From contig NC_081407.1 in NCBI RefSeq assembly GCF_030272615.1, positions 266,733,574-266,797,573 on the forward strand: DNA of 64,000 nt, in the 5' to 3' direction. Below the pieces are notes generated by a model. The model did not search any database. It was given only the letters and a program-made list of their open reading frames with translations, and was not told the origin of the DNA. This DNA is from Cryptomeria japonica. Lineage: Eukaryota; Streptophyta; Pinopsida; Cupressales; Cupressaceae. Positions 36,659 through 47,990 of the stretch are shown here, piece by piece (within the stretch, counting starts at the first letter, position 1; each line of letters opens with the position of its first letter). Position numbers and translations under genes: made by a program.

Positions 36659-36944
36659 ATCTCCCCCTTTGGTATCGATGGCAACACTTAGGAAAAATTT
36701 TGTCTAAGTGTCACATTACAAAAATTATGACCCATGACTCAAATACATAACATGACTCCCCCTTAGCAATTACATGCTATTACAAAAAAAATTATACTAA
36801 TAACCTTTTACAAAATTTTGACGTGTATTACTACTCCCCCTTTGACAGCAATGGCAAAGGTAAGTAAATACATGAAAAGATAAATGCAATATATATCAAA
36901 ATTTGCATTACCAAAATATATAGGAGTTCAAAATGTTTTACAAT

Positions 36945-37993
36945 GTCATCTTATGAAATACATCTACAAAACTACACTTCAAAAGTGTCAAAACATTGTG
37001 CCAAGTCTCCAAAAGTGTCCCTGTTATCTCAGTATGTGTCCGGATCTGAGATGCAAGCTCTTCCATGGCATCAAGTGTGCTCATCTATTGTGTAGCCAAA
37101 ATTGCTTCAGTCTCCTTGTAGCCTCTCTGCAAAATTTCAATCTTAGGGACTAATAAAGTCTGCAACTCCTACAATGAAGTTGTCATTTTCACCTGTTCAG
37201 CCTCATAAGCCTTAAGCTTTTGTTGTAGTGCAACAACTGATCTACCAAAATGGATTGCAGAATCATTCACTCAAAACTTGAAGCTCCTACTGAGCATCCC
37301 GCTTCTTCTGCTCAAGATCATCACAAAACAATGAAAAATTGGCAATTGTGGAAAGGATTTTACCTCCGGTTTGTAATGCTTCTTTAATGAGGTTCATGTT
37401 GACAGTAAGACCTACTCTGTCTTTATCAATGCCTTTCATAACTATTCAATTTTTCTCTTCTCATACTCCCTTTCCACAATCTTAATTGCAACTTCCTTCA
37501 AGCTTTTCATTTTATCTCTTGTTATTGTGACCAGTTGCTCCAGTTTGTCAATAGAATTAGGAAGACTATCTATATCAGTCTCCGGTAATATACTGGATAG
37601 AATATCAACAGTAGCCTGAATTGTTTCTTCTTCTTTTCTCTGAGCCTTCAGTATTTGCTCTTGTGCCTTAGATTGCATGGAAGATGCAATTTGCATGAGC
37701 TCAATTTGGCTCAACATTTCCATATTGATCGGTCCTTGAATTCTCACAGTGTCACCTTCTTCATCATCAACAATCTTCTTTGATGTAAGTGACCGGGAGG
37801 TCACTTTCTGATCAGGTTCTCCTTCCTTCTTTTCTTCTTCCTTTTGCATCTCTACATCCTTCTCTAGTGCTTTCTTTTCTACATTCTCCTCTGTTTGTGT
37901 GATCATCGATGGCTCTTGTGTTGTTTTCTTGTCTGGTTGCTCTGTGGGTTGTACATTTTCTATTTGCTCATTCACCGGTTGCTCTGATACCAA
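36945..37993 (-). pseudogene. Element F remnant of the ORF2 C-terminal region
   Basis: The minus strand is open from the primer-binding site to 37442 without an ATG at its start. It has acidic sequence, MLSQIELMQIASSMQSKAQ and TIQATVDILSSILPETD, aligning with ELMQSIKVAQ and IIQAAVDTLTSLIP of D. Below 37441 frames change, but the similarity goes on (LVPKIEILQRGY; TLDAMEELASQI, as in D LLPRLQILQKCY; IVDAMEEHVYQM). Everything upstream, meaning ORF1 and the globular part of ORF2, is deleted, so the primer site abuts the ORF2 tail. Non-coding in practice. Confidence 0.82.
37981..37992 (-). other. Primer-binding site of element F
   Basis: TGGTATCAGAGC on the minus strand, beside the LTR that starts at 37995. 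Confidence 0.88.
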
Positions 37994-37994
37994 T

Positions 37995-39105
37995 TGATAA
38001 ACTTATAAGGCACTGAGAGGGGGGGGTGAATCAATGCAAGCAAAAATAATATAAATCTAATCACTACTTTAACCAAATTGAAACTTAACAAGCATGCAAG
38101 GAAAATAACCACATAAACCAACACCCAATAAAGCATGCAACTCATAACACAAAGTTTTTCACGTGGAAACCCAAATGGGAAAAACCATGGTGGGAATTAG
38201 TACCCACAAGATCAACTATCTTCAGAATAGGGATCTGACTGGTTAAGGTCTTACAACTGCTTTGTTAGGAGCGTACCCGGTTAAGAGATATTACAATAAA
38301 GCCTATTAGGAGCTACCCAGCTATGCGATTTACACAACACGAGTTAATGTGTGACCCTGTTAAGGGATTTAAACCTTCGGACCTATGAGGATCCTATCGC
38401 ACCCTATTAGGAGTGACCTTGTTAGAGGATTTTATCTTGTTGCAACTGTTAGGGAACAACAAGTGACTGATCTGTTGTTAGCACCTTTGTGCCTGATTAG
38501 ATTTGCTTCTAGCACCAACTAGACATCAATACAGAGCTTCTTCTTTCACCGCACAATCAAATTCGCACTATAGATCTCATGTCTAATACATCATCACACA
38601 ATATACTCCTTTTTATAAACAACTCTGCTAAGTCAGCTAAACCCCTTGGAACAATTTCTTAGGTTCAATGTATCTAGTCAATCTTGCTCAACATGCTTTA
38701 CTCATGTCGGCCACATAATTCATAACTCAAAAATAAAACATTATGTCTACCGGTTTACCGATCTAAGTAACTCTGCTCTACAGTTAACTATTCTTCATGA
38801 CTGACTGCTTAGAACATCTTAACTCGCTCATTCCATCGAATTTGTCGATGTGGTTCTGATCATAGACTCCTGACAATGTCATGAACATGCATACCAAACC
38901 GTAACACTTAACTCTTCATCGATCTTCCATAGCAGTCGCTTGAACATAGCTCTGTCATTGTTTGTCGGTTCATTGTTTAACTACTTCCTCTACCGGTTGG
39001 ACTAAATGACTTAGATGACTGACAAAACATGGTTGCCCTCAATCAAAACACAATACAAGTCATCAATCAACTTATTACATCAATAATATCATCATCAAGC
39101 CAACA
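37995..39105 (-). repeat. Element F 5' LTR (1,111 bp)
   Basis: TGATAAACTT...CCAACA, followed by AAGAA (target duplication). Has the C-run module near 38015 and the CACGTGGAAACCC module near 38160. Confidence 0.93.
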
Positions 39106-39570
39106 AAGAATACTCAAGTCAAGTGGGCTCTTGTGATAATAAGTAAGTAATGAAGATTGACCAGTGGCAGGAGTTACAATTGTCTCATGTTTTGCAATAT
39201 GTTGTTTACAACAGGATTAGTAGGTGGAGGGGGTGGAGGTGCGCCATGCATAGTAGTGATTGAATGGGTTCCATGACCACCACCTCCACTAGCACTAGCA
39301 TGGGGTCCAGTAGCACCACCAGAGATAGTACCCGTCCCAGTGTCGACACCAGTGGAAGTAGTGTGAGCTATGGCAAAAGCAGTGGTATAGCTATTGGGCA
39401 TACCAATGTAACCCAAGGGAACATTGGAGATATTAATGCTAGGAATCGAAGGATCAATTGTAGGTCCAATGTCAACCATGTGTACCATCTCTCCATGCAT
39501 GTTAACACTGATTTGAGGACCAGTATCATCGAATTGACTATCTTGAGAGGGAGCATCTACAAGGGGCATG
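39106..39570 (-). pseudogene. Probable gypsy gag N-terminal segment, Gly/Pro-rich
   Basis: Open frame 39174-39569 on the minus strand: low-complexity sequence with GTGTISGGATG, ASASGGGGHG and GAPPPPPPTNPVV. Then come stops, and the stretch that continues across element F into 28678. By position it precedes the gag core seen at 28583-28678. Assignment to gag rests on position and on the clean excision of F. The low-complexity sequence itself is not diagnostic. Confidence 0.45.
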
Positions 39571-39964
39571 TGTTAGGGTTTAGGCAGATCCGAAGAAAAT
39601 ACAAATTAATAATTAAATGCAAATTCAAATACACAAAAGATGAATAATCATACACAACACAAAATAACACAGAGATTTGACGTGGTTCACCCAAGATGGG
39701 CAACATCCACAGAACACAGGCATCCAATCTTTTCTTATTATCCAGTAAAACAATACAATGCCATTTTTCGTTCCAGCCACTTATAACATGCAATATTAGG
39801 ACAACCTACAAAGTCGGATTTTTAGGGCTTTTTCAAATGTTAGTTTTTTTTAACAAAAAATGCAAAAAAAAAAATCTCAAGGGCTGCACCCGTGAACCCC
39901 CACTCAGGACCCGGCTCGGCCCCAATCCCCGACAAGGATACATTACGAGTGTACAATACTAACA
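39571..39964. repeat. Short solo LTR (about 394 bp)
   Basis: TGTTAGGG...ACTAACA ends, internal GACGTGGTTCACCCAAGATGGGC motif, no ORF. It separates two open frames on the minus strand. Flanks GCATG and TGATT do not match, so the target duplication is lost or the borders are a few bases off. Confidence 0.5.
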
Positions 39965-40478
39965 TGATTAGTCACCACAAACCAACAACATGACTCTTAA
40001 CGATTAAGGATAATATCCTCAACATCTCTAGGCCTCTGCTCTCCAAAGTCAACGTATCCCTCAAGGTACTTACCACATTCTTAACTTGGGGGAGGACATT
40101 TTCTTGAGTCAAGAACCCTTTGAAGCCTCTCAATCTCTTCTCTAATGATTGAATTCGATCAAATTGAATAGTGACTGCAAAATCATGGTCAATAACAAGA
40201 GGAGATACCAGAGGACAATTTACAGGGGTAGTATCTTGCAATCCTAGTGTAGAAGAGCCCTCAACCATGTCACTTTTAAGGGCACGAGGAGCAAAGAGAT
40301 CACTGTGGTCCAACATGTCTGTGAACATTGGACCAAGCCAACTAAGACTGTAGCAATTAGGAGGAATACTCTGTCTAGAATTCCTCACAATAGCCCTAGT
40401 GGCAATCTGGGTCATAAAGCTCATAGACAAGCTCTTCAACACTCTGACTAGTCCAGGAGTGTGCAATAAAGGATTCAA
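39965..40478 (-). pseudogene. Unrecognised open segment upstream of the gag remnant
   Basis: Open frame 39972-40478 (168 codons, no ATG at its start) with a helical stretch FDRIQSLEKRLRGFKGFL. No family recognised. It may be the start of the same gypsy gag or its leader, as it is collinear with 39106-39570 once the solo LTR is removed. Confidence 0.35.
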
Positions 40479-41019
40479 ATATAAAATATTTGACTAAGGA
40501 AAATTTTACAAAGATTAAGTTCTTTTTTATCTTTAAGAAAATTTTAAAAGAGATTGAACACACATACCTAATTAAATAATACTCAAGTGGTTCACGTTGG
40601 GTTCACCAAAATGTGGATGAGGAAATTTGACACCCTAAAGGAGAAAATAAGCCTACTCCACCTTACTAAACTAGCACTCTAGTGAGCCAGGAGATACAAA
40701 CTACTCAAATACCCAAACCTAGGATGGAGCTTACTGGATAGGTCTATCAGAAATGATAGGACAAGTCACAAAGACTCTCTAGTGGTCTCTCAACAATCTC
40801 AACCTATGGACGCGCGCGCAGGTCAAAGACAACAGTGTGGCGCGCTAATGTCTCATACAAAAAAAATACAGAGACACATGCAAAAGGTACAAAGCAACAC
40901 ACAGATATTACAAACAGACTTTTGAGCTAAACAAAATAATGGCAGTGTATAAACGAGTATAATACTGAATATAAACTAGGAGAAAAGATGAAAGATGTGT
41001 TAGGCCCAATATGGAAAGC
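40479..41019. other. Gene-free stretch, decayed repeat
   Basis: No coding signal. Contains GTGGTTCACGTTGGGTTCACC near 40590, resembling the LTR motif in 39571-39964, so it is probably degraded LTR sequence. Confidence 0.4.
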
Positions 41020-42115
41020 TGATGTACTAAGAGGGGAGGGGTGAATCAGTACTTCAAATCCTTTTATCAACAATATCTTCACTATTATGCATAAACCACA
41101 AACTGTTGTAACATAACATAAAGCTAAAACAAATAAATAACAATCATACATGATTCACTCCATAACACATATATTTTGGTTACGCAGAAACTCTTGGTTA
41201 GAGAGAAAAACTGTGGTGGGGATGGCACCCACAACTTCATTACTGCAATAATAAAGGTTGCTCGATTAAAGCTACATGTTCAGCTATTTCTGATAGCTTA
41301 CCCTGTTAGGAGTATCAAGATCATTAGATCTACCTTGCTAAAGGATTTTAAAACACTTATTCTAAATGTTGCACCTGGTTAAAGGCTTTACAATTTATAG
41401 ACTTTGTTACAGTCTTTTACCCTGTTAAAGGTTTCTCTTACAACTTCAAAATATTACAATAAAATCTTTACAAATATCTGCAACTTTACATCTAGAATGT
41501 TATAGCAGATTCTATGTGCTCAAAATGAGATTACCTTGCTTATAGCATACCTCAGTAACCCATAAAGTAACTCGGTAAACCCTTTTGTTTACTCTGTTCT
41601 TTGACTGTTCTCTGAAATCCTTCTCGGTGACCTCTATGTCTCTGTAACAGTCATAACACTCAGTGCTTCCTTATCTGTCACATGTGTCTTGCTTCACACA
41701 CATTCATCTCTTCTTTTTTTCATATATTTTGATCCTCAATTCATGTTGTATAAATAGATATCTTATGTCAGTGATCAGGTTCATTGCTTCGATCTTACAA
41801 ACATGATTTATCGAATGAATAACCATACAAAATATTTCATTGGATGGATGACCTCAAAATCATACAAAATCTTTAAGTGCAATTTCCAATGTGATAACGG
41901 TTCTATGTTCCTCGATCTTGTAACACGTTTTCCCATGTGTGTCTAGATTCAACGAATCTGGTAACACGATTCACTCGGTGTATCATTGTTTCTGCTCGGT
42001 GAATATTGGGCTCTATGACTACTTTCTTCTATAACCGACTGCTCTGTGCATACCGACTGAATGTTTCGGTAGTAGTAACCGACTAGAGTATATAGAATGA
42101 CTTTGGATATAAAAC
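41020..42115 (-). repeat. Diverged copia-type LTR remnant
   Basis: Starts TGATGTACTAAGAGGGGAGG with the TGAATCA of the C-run module. A degraded GAAACTCTTGG...GAGAAAAACTGTGGTGGGG module lies near 41186. The central part resembles the B/C LTR (GCAGATTCTATGTGCTCAAA near 41507). No primer site on the left and no polypurine tract on the right. The right end is unclear. Confidence 0.65.
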
Positions 42116-45100
42116 TAATGGCAACTATAATAAGTAGTAACAAGATGTCTTACAACTAGTCCAAGATAGAAGCCTCCTGCTAGCTCCTAAGCTCACTTTG
42201 AAAACCTGCACAAACAATAAAGAGAAAATGTAGGGGTTGTGTATAGAGGTCTGCCACAATCTAGCCCCCATTTCATTGTCTTCACCTCCATGAACAGCCA
42301 AGAAGATAGATAATGAATAGAGAGGAAGTGATATGTAACAATACGAAATTAAACGATATGCTATTAGAAATACAATGATTTTATGGAAACAAGGAGAAAA
42401 GAGCTCCCCTTCAACACCTGGAGAACAAAACCCTAATGAAGTGAAGGTAAGCACCAAGAGTCCTCCTATGCATGGTTGCAAAGATGACTGTGATCTCAAT
42501 GGCATCCAATAATGGTGGAGTGCAAGAAGAGTGATCAAGAAGTTGCAAAAGTCTCAAAGTGTTCAAGAGAGAGTTGAATTTGTTGTTAGAGAGCCAAAAA
42601 TGATGCTGTCAAGGGAAGATAAACAAACTAGGTTTGAATTCAACATCAACAGGCGCACACAAAGGTGTTGGGTACCCTACTAATAGCAAGCATAATGCTC
42701 AAATGGCCACCTTCAATCTACAAATTCATGGGACGCTTGCATGACGTGCTAGTGTCCATGAGTCAACAGTCAATGAAGTTGGGAAAAAGCCAAGGTGAAA
42801 GCTGACTAGGAAAGCCATGTGAGCAAAAAGGACAAAAGGTGAAGATGTTCTCCATTCAACGTAAATCAAAGGCATTTGTGTAGTGTGGAATTACACAGGG
42901 TGCAATTTATGACATTACAATTCTTATATGCATAATGTTTCTTTTTAGACGGACATTTATTTGTTGTTTTTATTTGATGTCATGATCACTTTGTTCAAGT
43001 TGAGAGATGGGAAAATTTGTTATTTTGAGTGGTTGAGAAATACTCTTATTTGTTTCCATATTTGGTCTTTTTTTGTTTCATGATATTATCTTTGTTATTC
43101 TTTTTGAATAGGTTCATGAATGAACTATATTTGTATTATACTTCCAATATATTAAAAAATAGATTCAAAAAAATTTAAATGCATTGTGAGCTCCATGCAA
43201 ACCTACCCTCATTTTCATGAGATTTGATTTATACATAACTATCAAACTAGCCAATAGTAATAATTACAAGATAAAATTAGCCACAAATATTGGACTAGTT
43301 CAATTCAAGAAGACAAAAACCTAGACGTGGACACACTTAAAATGAAATCTCTCTACTTCAAAAAATTGAAGATAATTTAGACCTTTAGGATTTTAAAAAA
43401 GTTATAAGAAGAAAACATCAACTATCTAATTGCAAATGAATTCACACAAAACAACTTAGGTTTTAGTTCCAAATTGACCACCTCTGATGTATATTACGAG
43501 CTAGGACCTATTGAGTGTGCAAAATTTAAAACTACATTATGAAGTTAACGAGACAAGCCAATACTTATTTAGTATTGACTTTTGGACAATATGAATCAAA
43601 TAAAGGCCTTAATAAAGTCCACAATGCTTGGCAAATTATGTTTCTAATAATACAAATTTAACTTACAATAAAACTTTTTCATGTTCAATCACAAGTGAAA
43701 AGATCAATCATTTTAATAGCCAAATAATTACTTAGATCTATTAATATTCATACTCTAAATTTGATTGGTTTTATTTACTATATCCTTCCCAACTCCAAAC
43801 ATCCTTTACCATTCATAAAATCAATGTTGGAATGAGTTTACTTGCTATGCAAAACAATTACTTACAAGACTCTCAAGACCCTTAAACCCCCATTATGAGT
43901 TGATTATTTTCTTTGAGGATTCGATGAGGACAATAAATAAAATATAATATTTAAAAAGAAAAATGTTAGGTACAAGCCAAATAGAAAAACTATTTGGAAA
44001 CACAATTGACTTATTGTGGACCCGCCAAGTTCCAATAATTTTAAGTTACCAAGGTTGGGAACAAGTTGTGAGCAACATTAATCGAATAGATAAGCTACCA
44101 TCGAATAATTTATATTTGTACCCTCCACTACAATTCGTTACTTACCAAAAAAAGAAAAAAGTAGAGGTGCAAAATAAGAGAGACCTTTTAAAGCAGCATT
44201 TTTATTTTAAATATTAGGAAGGTATATGCATGTTGTATATAAAATATAATTGGAGAATATTTTCCTAAAATTGATTGTATTGAACATTGCAAGTGTATTT
44301 AATGTGTATGGTACATCGGGGTGTATGGTTTAGTGAGCATGTGACCAATATTGGATGAACATATTTCATGTCTAATTAATTATAAAATGCCTTGAATATT
44401 ATAAAAACATCTTTTAGTTGAGATATTAAATTATGGTGGCAATAGTAGTCCAAAAGCTTCGAATAGATTTCCTTCCTCTTGTTGCTCTCGTCTGTAAATA
44501 AGAGGCTCGAGATGAAGTCATTTACCACTTGATCATCTTCTACATGCTCAATGAAAGTGGAGCTTAAAATTTGTAGCTTGGCTTGAGTTGAGTTGTTATT
44601 TGTTAAAGAGATCTTAAGGAGCATGATGTGAAACTCTTCACTCTCATTCATCTCTTAAGATGGTCCCATGGGAATAGCAACAACAATTGCTCATTGCTAA
44701 AAAAAAAAAATCATCTAACATGGTATTGTTTTCTCTAGTTGAGAGTATTAGTCTCAATGTTTTTGATTAAAAAGGCAGCGTTTAAGAATCTCAATGTAGT
44801 TGAGAGTATTAATCTCAATATTAAGACTCACAGCTTGATAGTATTTTATTTGTCACTAAAAATGTATTGACTTCAATGTTCTAAAAGTTAAATTTTTCAA
44901 AAAAAAATCTTAAAATAATATTAACTCCTTCCCTCTCATATAATTGTTCTATCATTGTTGTTATGTGTAGTTCTTATAAATTAATGAATTGTTATTGATT
45001 TTATAAATCATTGTATTTATGATTGTAATGAAATATTTATGTACATTTGTATCCATTTAATATAAAAATTTGTCTATGCTTTCTTTATTATTTGTGTGAA

Positions 45101-46220
45101 TTTCCTTGCATTTAGTATTAATTTCACGTTGAAAAAGAGAAAGTTTAAGATAGAGGAATTCCATTATCATAATGAACTTTGGATCATGTTACTAGTTTCC
45201 TTGGAATTTGTTGCCACATTGTTAGTCATGTGGAAGCCTAGAGCTTGTGTTCGAAGTAATTTCTTAGTTACATTGAACTTGTGGAGTTGGTCTTTATTTA
45301 TTGACTTGATAACCCTTGAAACAACTCTTGTACTCTATAGGTTATTATTCAATAATGTGATAACTTAGAAACCTCTACACAAGTTCTTCTATTTGCATGT
45401 ACTTAAAGGAGTTGATGACTTATAGCTCCCAGCACCCTGGTCCTTTTGGTGATGTGTCCTTGTATGGTTTAAATTTGTGATAATTTCGATCTTCTGGTTG
45501 CAAGTTCATACTATTTTTTACTCAAATATTTATTCCTTAGTCCTGAAATTTGTGAGTTCTATAGATGTGTCAACATATTCAACTGAGCTCCCCTGACGGA
45601 TACCTGATCTGATCTCTCAACCTGCTTTGCCTTGGGTTTGGATAACCTCTTCACCGTTTGTGTTCACCTTGCAAATTAACCGCTCGACACTTCGATGGGC
45701 TCTCTAATATGAAGACTTGGAGGATAATATCTCTTAGATTTTTGTTCAGGAAGAAAAGTCTTTCCTAAATCTTTCATAACTCGTACAAGAAAGGTGAGTG
45801 TGAAGCCATTAAAGTAGACTCTGGTATAGTCTTAAGTGGGATATTGCGGGTTCTCGCTTAATCTTTTGATAGTAGTTTTTGGTAGCTTAGTAGTTTTTGG
45901 CAGCTTAGCTACACTTGCATCTTACTCTGCTTTATCGCGTTGAGTGATTTGGTTTGTGCCATTACTCATGGTACATGTTTTGTTTGCCTTTGGCTGTTTT
46001 GTTGCAAGGACATTTCAATCCTGTTTATCAATATCAAAAACAAGTTCATATTTGCATGGATTCATTTGTCAGTTTTGATGCTTAATCAAATTTCCATGGA
46101 TGCTTTCGTCATTTATAATTTTGACAAGTTGTACATTTGATCAAACTTTTACTTTAAAGATTGTAATTCCTGAAAGTTGTTCAAATGAAAACAAAGACAT
46201 CAATTTGCATGCATACTTTC
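42116..46220. other. 4.1 kb without a recognisable gene
   Basis: AT-rich sequence with only short ORFs. The longest candidates (42125-42538 minus, 43963-44217 plus, 44376-44651 minus, 45096-45368 plus) match no family I know and have no supporting splice or promoter context. The first overlaps the LTR remnant. Probably old decayed transposon sequence. Confidence 0.5.
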
Positions 46221-47027
46221 AAGCACAATTAAAGGCTTGTTCATTGGTTCCAGACTTACAATTCTAGAGTAGCAAATTTGTCCTATTAAATCTAGAATAT
46301 GTTGGATCTAACAATTGTACCACTATGAATCTGCACGGTGCCTCAATTATGTTGTCAGCAATATAGTTTTCAGTCAAAATGTTTTTCATGTCTGCACGTT
46401 TTGGCAATCCAACTGCACTATTCTGAAATCTCTTAACTTTGCAATTTACTTTGGTTTCAATAAAAAGAGCACTAGCCATGTTTCTCAAGCACAATTAAAG
46501 ACTTGTTCATTGGTTCCAGACTTACAGTTCTGGAGTAGCAAATTTGTCCTATTTAATCTAGAATGTATTGGATCGCAACATTTGTGCCACTGGATGAATC
46601 TGCATGGTGCCTCAATTCTGTTGTCAGCAACATGGTTTTCAATCTACATGTTTTTCATGTCTGCACGTTTTGGCAAATCCAACTGCACTATTCTGAAATC
46701 TCTAAACTTGGCAATTTACTTTGGTTTCAATAAAAAGAGCACTAACCATGTTTCTCAAGCACGATTAAAGACTTGTTCATTGGTTCCAGACTTACAGTTC
46801 TAGAGTAGCAAATTTGTCCTATTTAATCTAGATTGTATTGGATCGAACATTTGTGCCACTGGATGAATCTGCATAGTGCCTGAATTCTGTTGTCAGCAAC
46901 ATAGTTTTCAATCTACATGTTTTTCATGTCTGCGCGTTTTGGCAAATCCAACTCTGCTATTCTGAAATCTCTTAACTTTGCAATTTACTTTGGTTTCAAT
47001 AAAAAGAGCACTAACCATATTTTTCTA
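46221..47027. repeat. Three tandem copies of a 266-270 bp unit
   Basis: Units start with AAGCACAATTAAAG at 46221, 46487 and 46757, and each ends with GAGCACTA(G/A)CCAT followed by a T-rich run. Units 2 and 3 are closest to each other. The plus-strand ORF 46315-46803 merely reads through the repeat. Confidence 0.92.
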
Positions 47028-47972
47028 TCACCATTGTGGAGGTCCTATGTGTGCAGCATGTGATGTGAGTACCATGTCTATGCTACATGCTGCATGGAGA
47101 ACACACGAACAGATCTACAATGTTAATAGTGTTGTGTGCAACAAAAAGATCCAGCATGATAGCGGTGGAGATGAGTCCCTAGTCTTTTTAAAATCTTAGT
47201 GATTTGTTGTAAATTGGATGCCATGGTATTGTGGATTCTGGTTTCTTGGCCTTGTGGAGCATTGGTATGTTGAGTAGTAAAGAGGCAAGGAGATGGTTGA
47301 GGTGGTCTTTTGTAAGCCTCCTAGGTATAGTGAAGAGATTTCTGATTTTTTAGACAAAATGTATTTGTCGTGAGATGCTCCAAATCTGATCTGTGATTTG
47401 GATTGTCTTTTAGGATAAAGATGGAGATCGCGATGCCATCAACAGATCCTACACGTGGGAGAAATTTTTGGCATGGCATGGCATAGTTGAGCTTGTGAGT
47501 CTATCACAGGGGTATCATGCAATGGATAAATCCCAAACACTCTTGGTGACATACAATATCTCTTCCACATAAAAAAGCTCCTGTAAAATAAATTGCAGTT
47601 TATACCCTGGGAAGCCAATAAAGAAGTCAAAATAGGTGTAAGACCCACTCCCATGAGACAAAATACCATATCGATAAATAGAAACCTCATTATTCTCAAT
47701 GGGTAACAAGACCTCCAACTACACCTAGCAAATCCCAACTTACGAAAAAATTAAAATCTCATAATCCCATTATAATACCACCAGTGTTATACAAATTCTC
47801 TTCCACAAGAAAAAAACCCTGCCAAATAATTGCAGATGTCACTAAGTGATGCTCTTCAGAAAATGCCGAACTTTCAGCCAAAATTTTCAACTCTATTTAG
47901 CTGAAAGAATATAGCTATCAAATTTTCATGTACATTTAATTAGTCTGTGCGATTAATACAAACTTGGTTTGT
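47028..47972. other. Region 3' of CPN60B
   Basis: No gene seen. Short minus-strand ORFs at 47439-47738 lack any support. Confidence 0.45.
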
Positions 47973-47978
47973 TTTATT
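47973..47978 (-). terminator. Candidate polyadenylation signal of CPN60B
   Basis: AATAAA on the minus strand, 12 bases after the stop codon. It is so close to the stop that a later, weaker signal may be the one used. Confidence 0.35.
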
Positions 47979-47990
47979 CAAGTTTTCCCC

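Larger units (their letters stand above)
28679..39105 (-). mobile_element. Non-autonomous LTR element F (interrupted by E)
   Basis: Flanked by a perfect target duplication AAGAA (28674-28678 and 39106-39110). Left LTR 28679-28731 plus 35549-36658, split by element E; right LTR 37995-39105; primer-binding site 37981-37992; polypurine tract from 36659. The internal region is only about 1.3 kb and encodes just the C-terminal part of an ORF2-like protein. The LTRs are a different family from those of D and E but carry the same modules. Confidence 0.92.

Noticed and set aside
39174-39569. Plus- and minus-strand Gly/Ser/Thr-rich ORFs as a host secreted protein
   Set aside because: Low-complexity sequence lying between two transposon insertions and collinear with gag remnants; no signal peptide or gene structure.
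44376-44651. 91-codon minus-strand ORF as a small gene
   Set aside because: No recognised family, no promoter or neighbouring exons, and it lies in AT-rich decayed DNA.
46315-46803. 162-codon ORF with internally repeated peptide
   Set aside because: The repetition is the 268 bp tandem repeat; the frame does not continue through the third unit.
46221-47027. CRISPR-like array
   Set aside because: Long tandem units without spacers, in a plant nuclear context.
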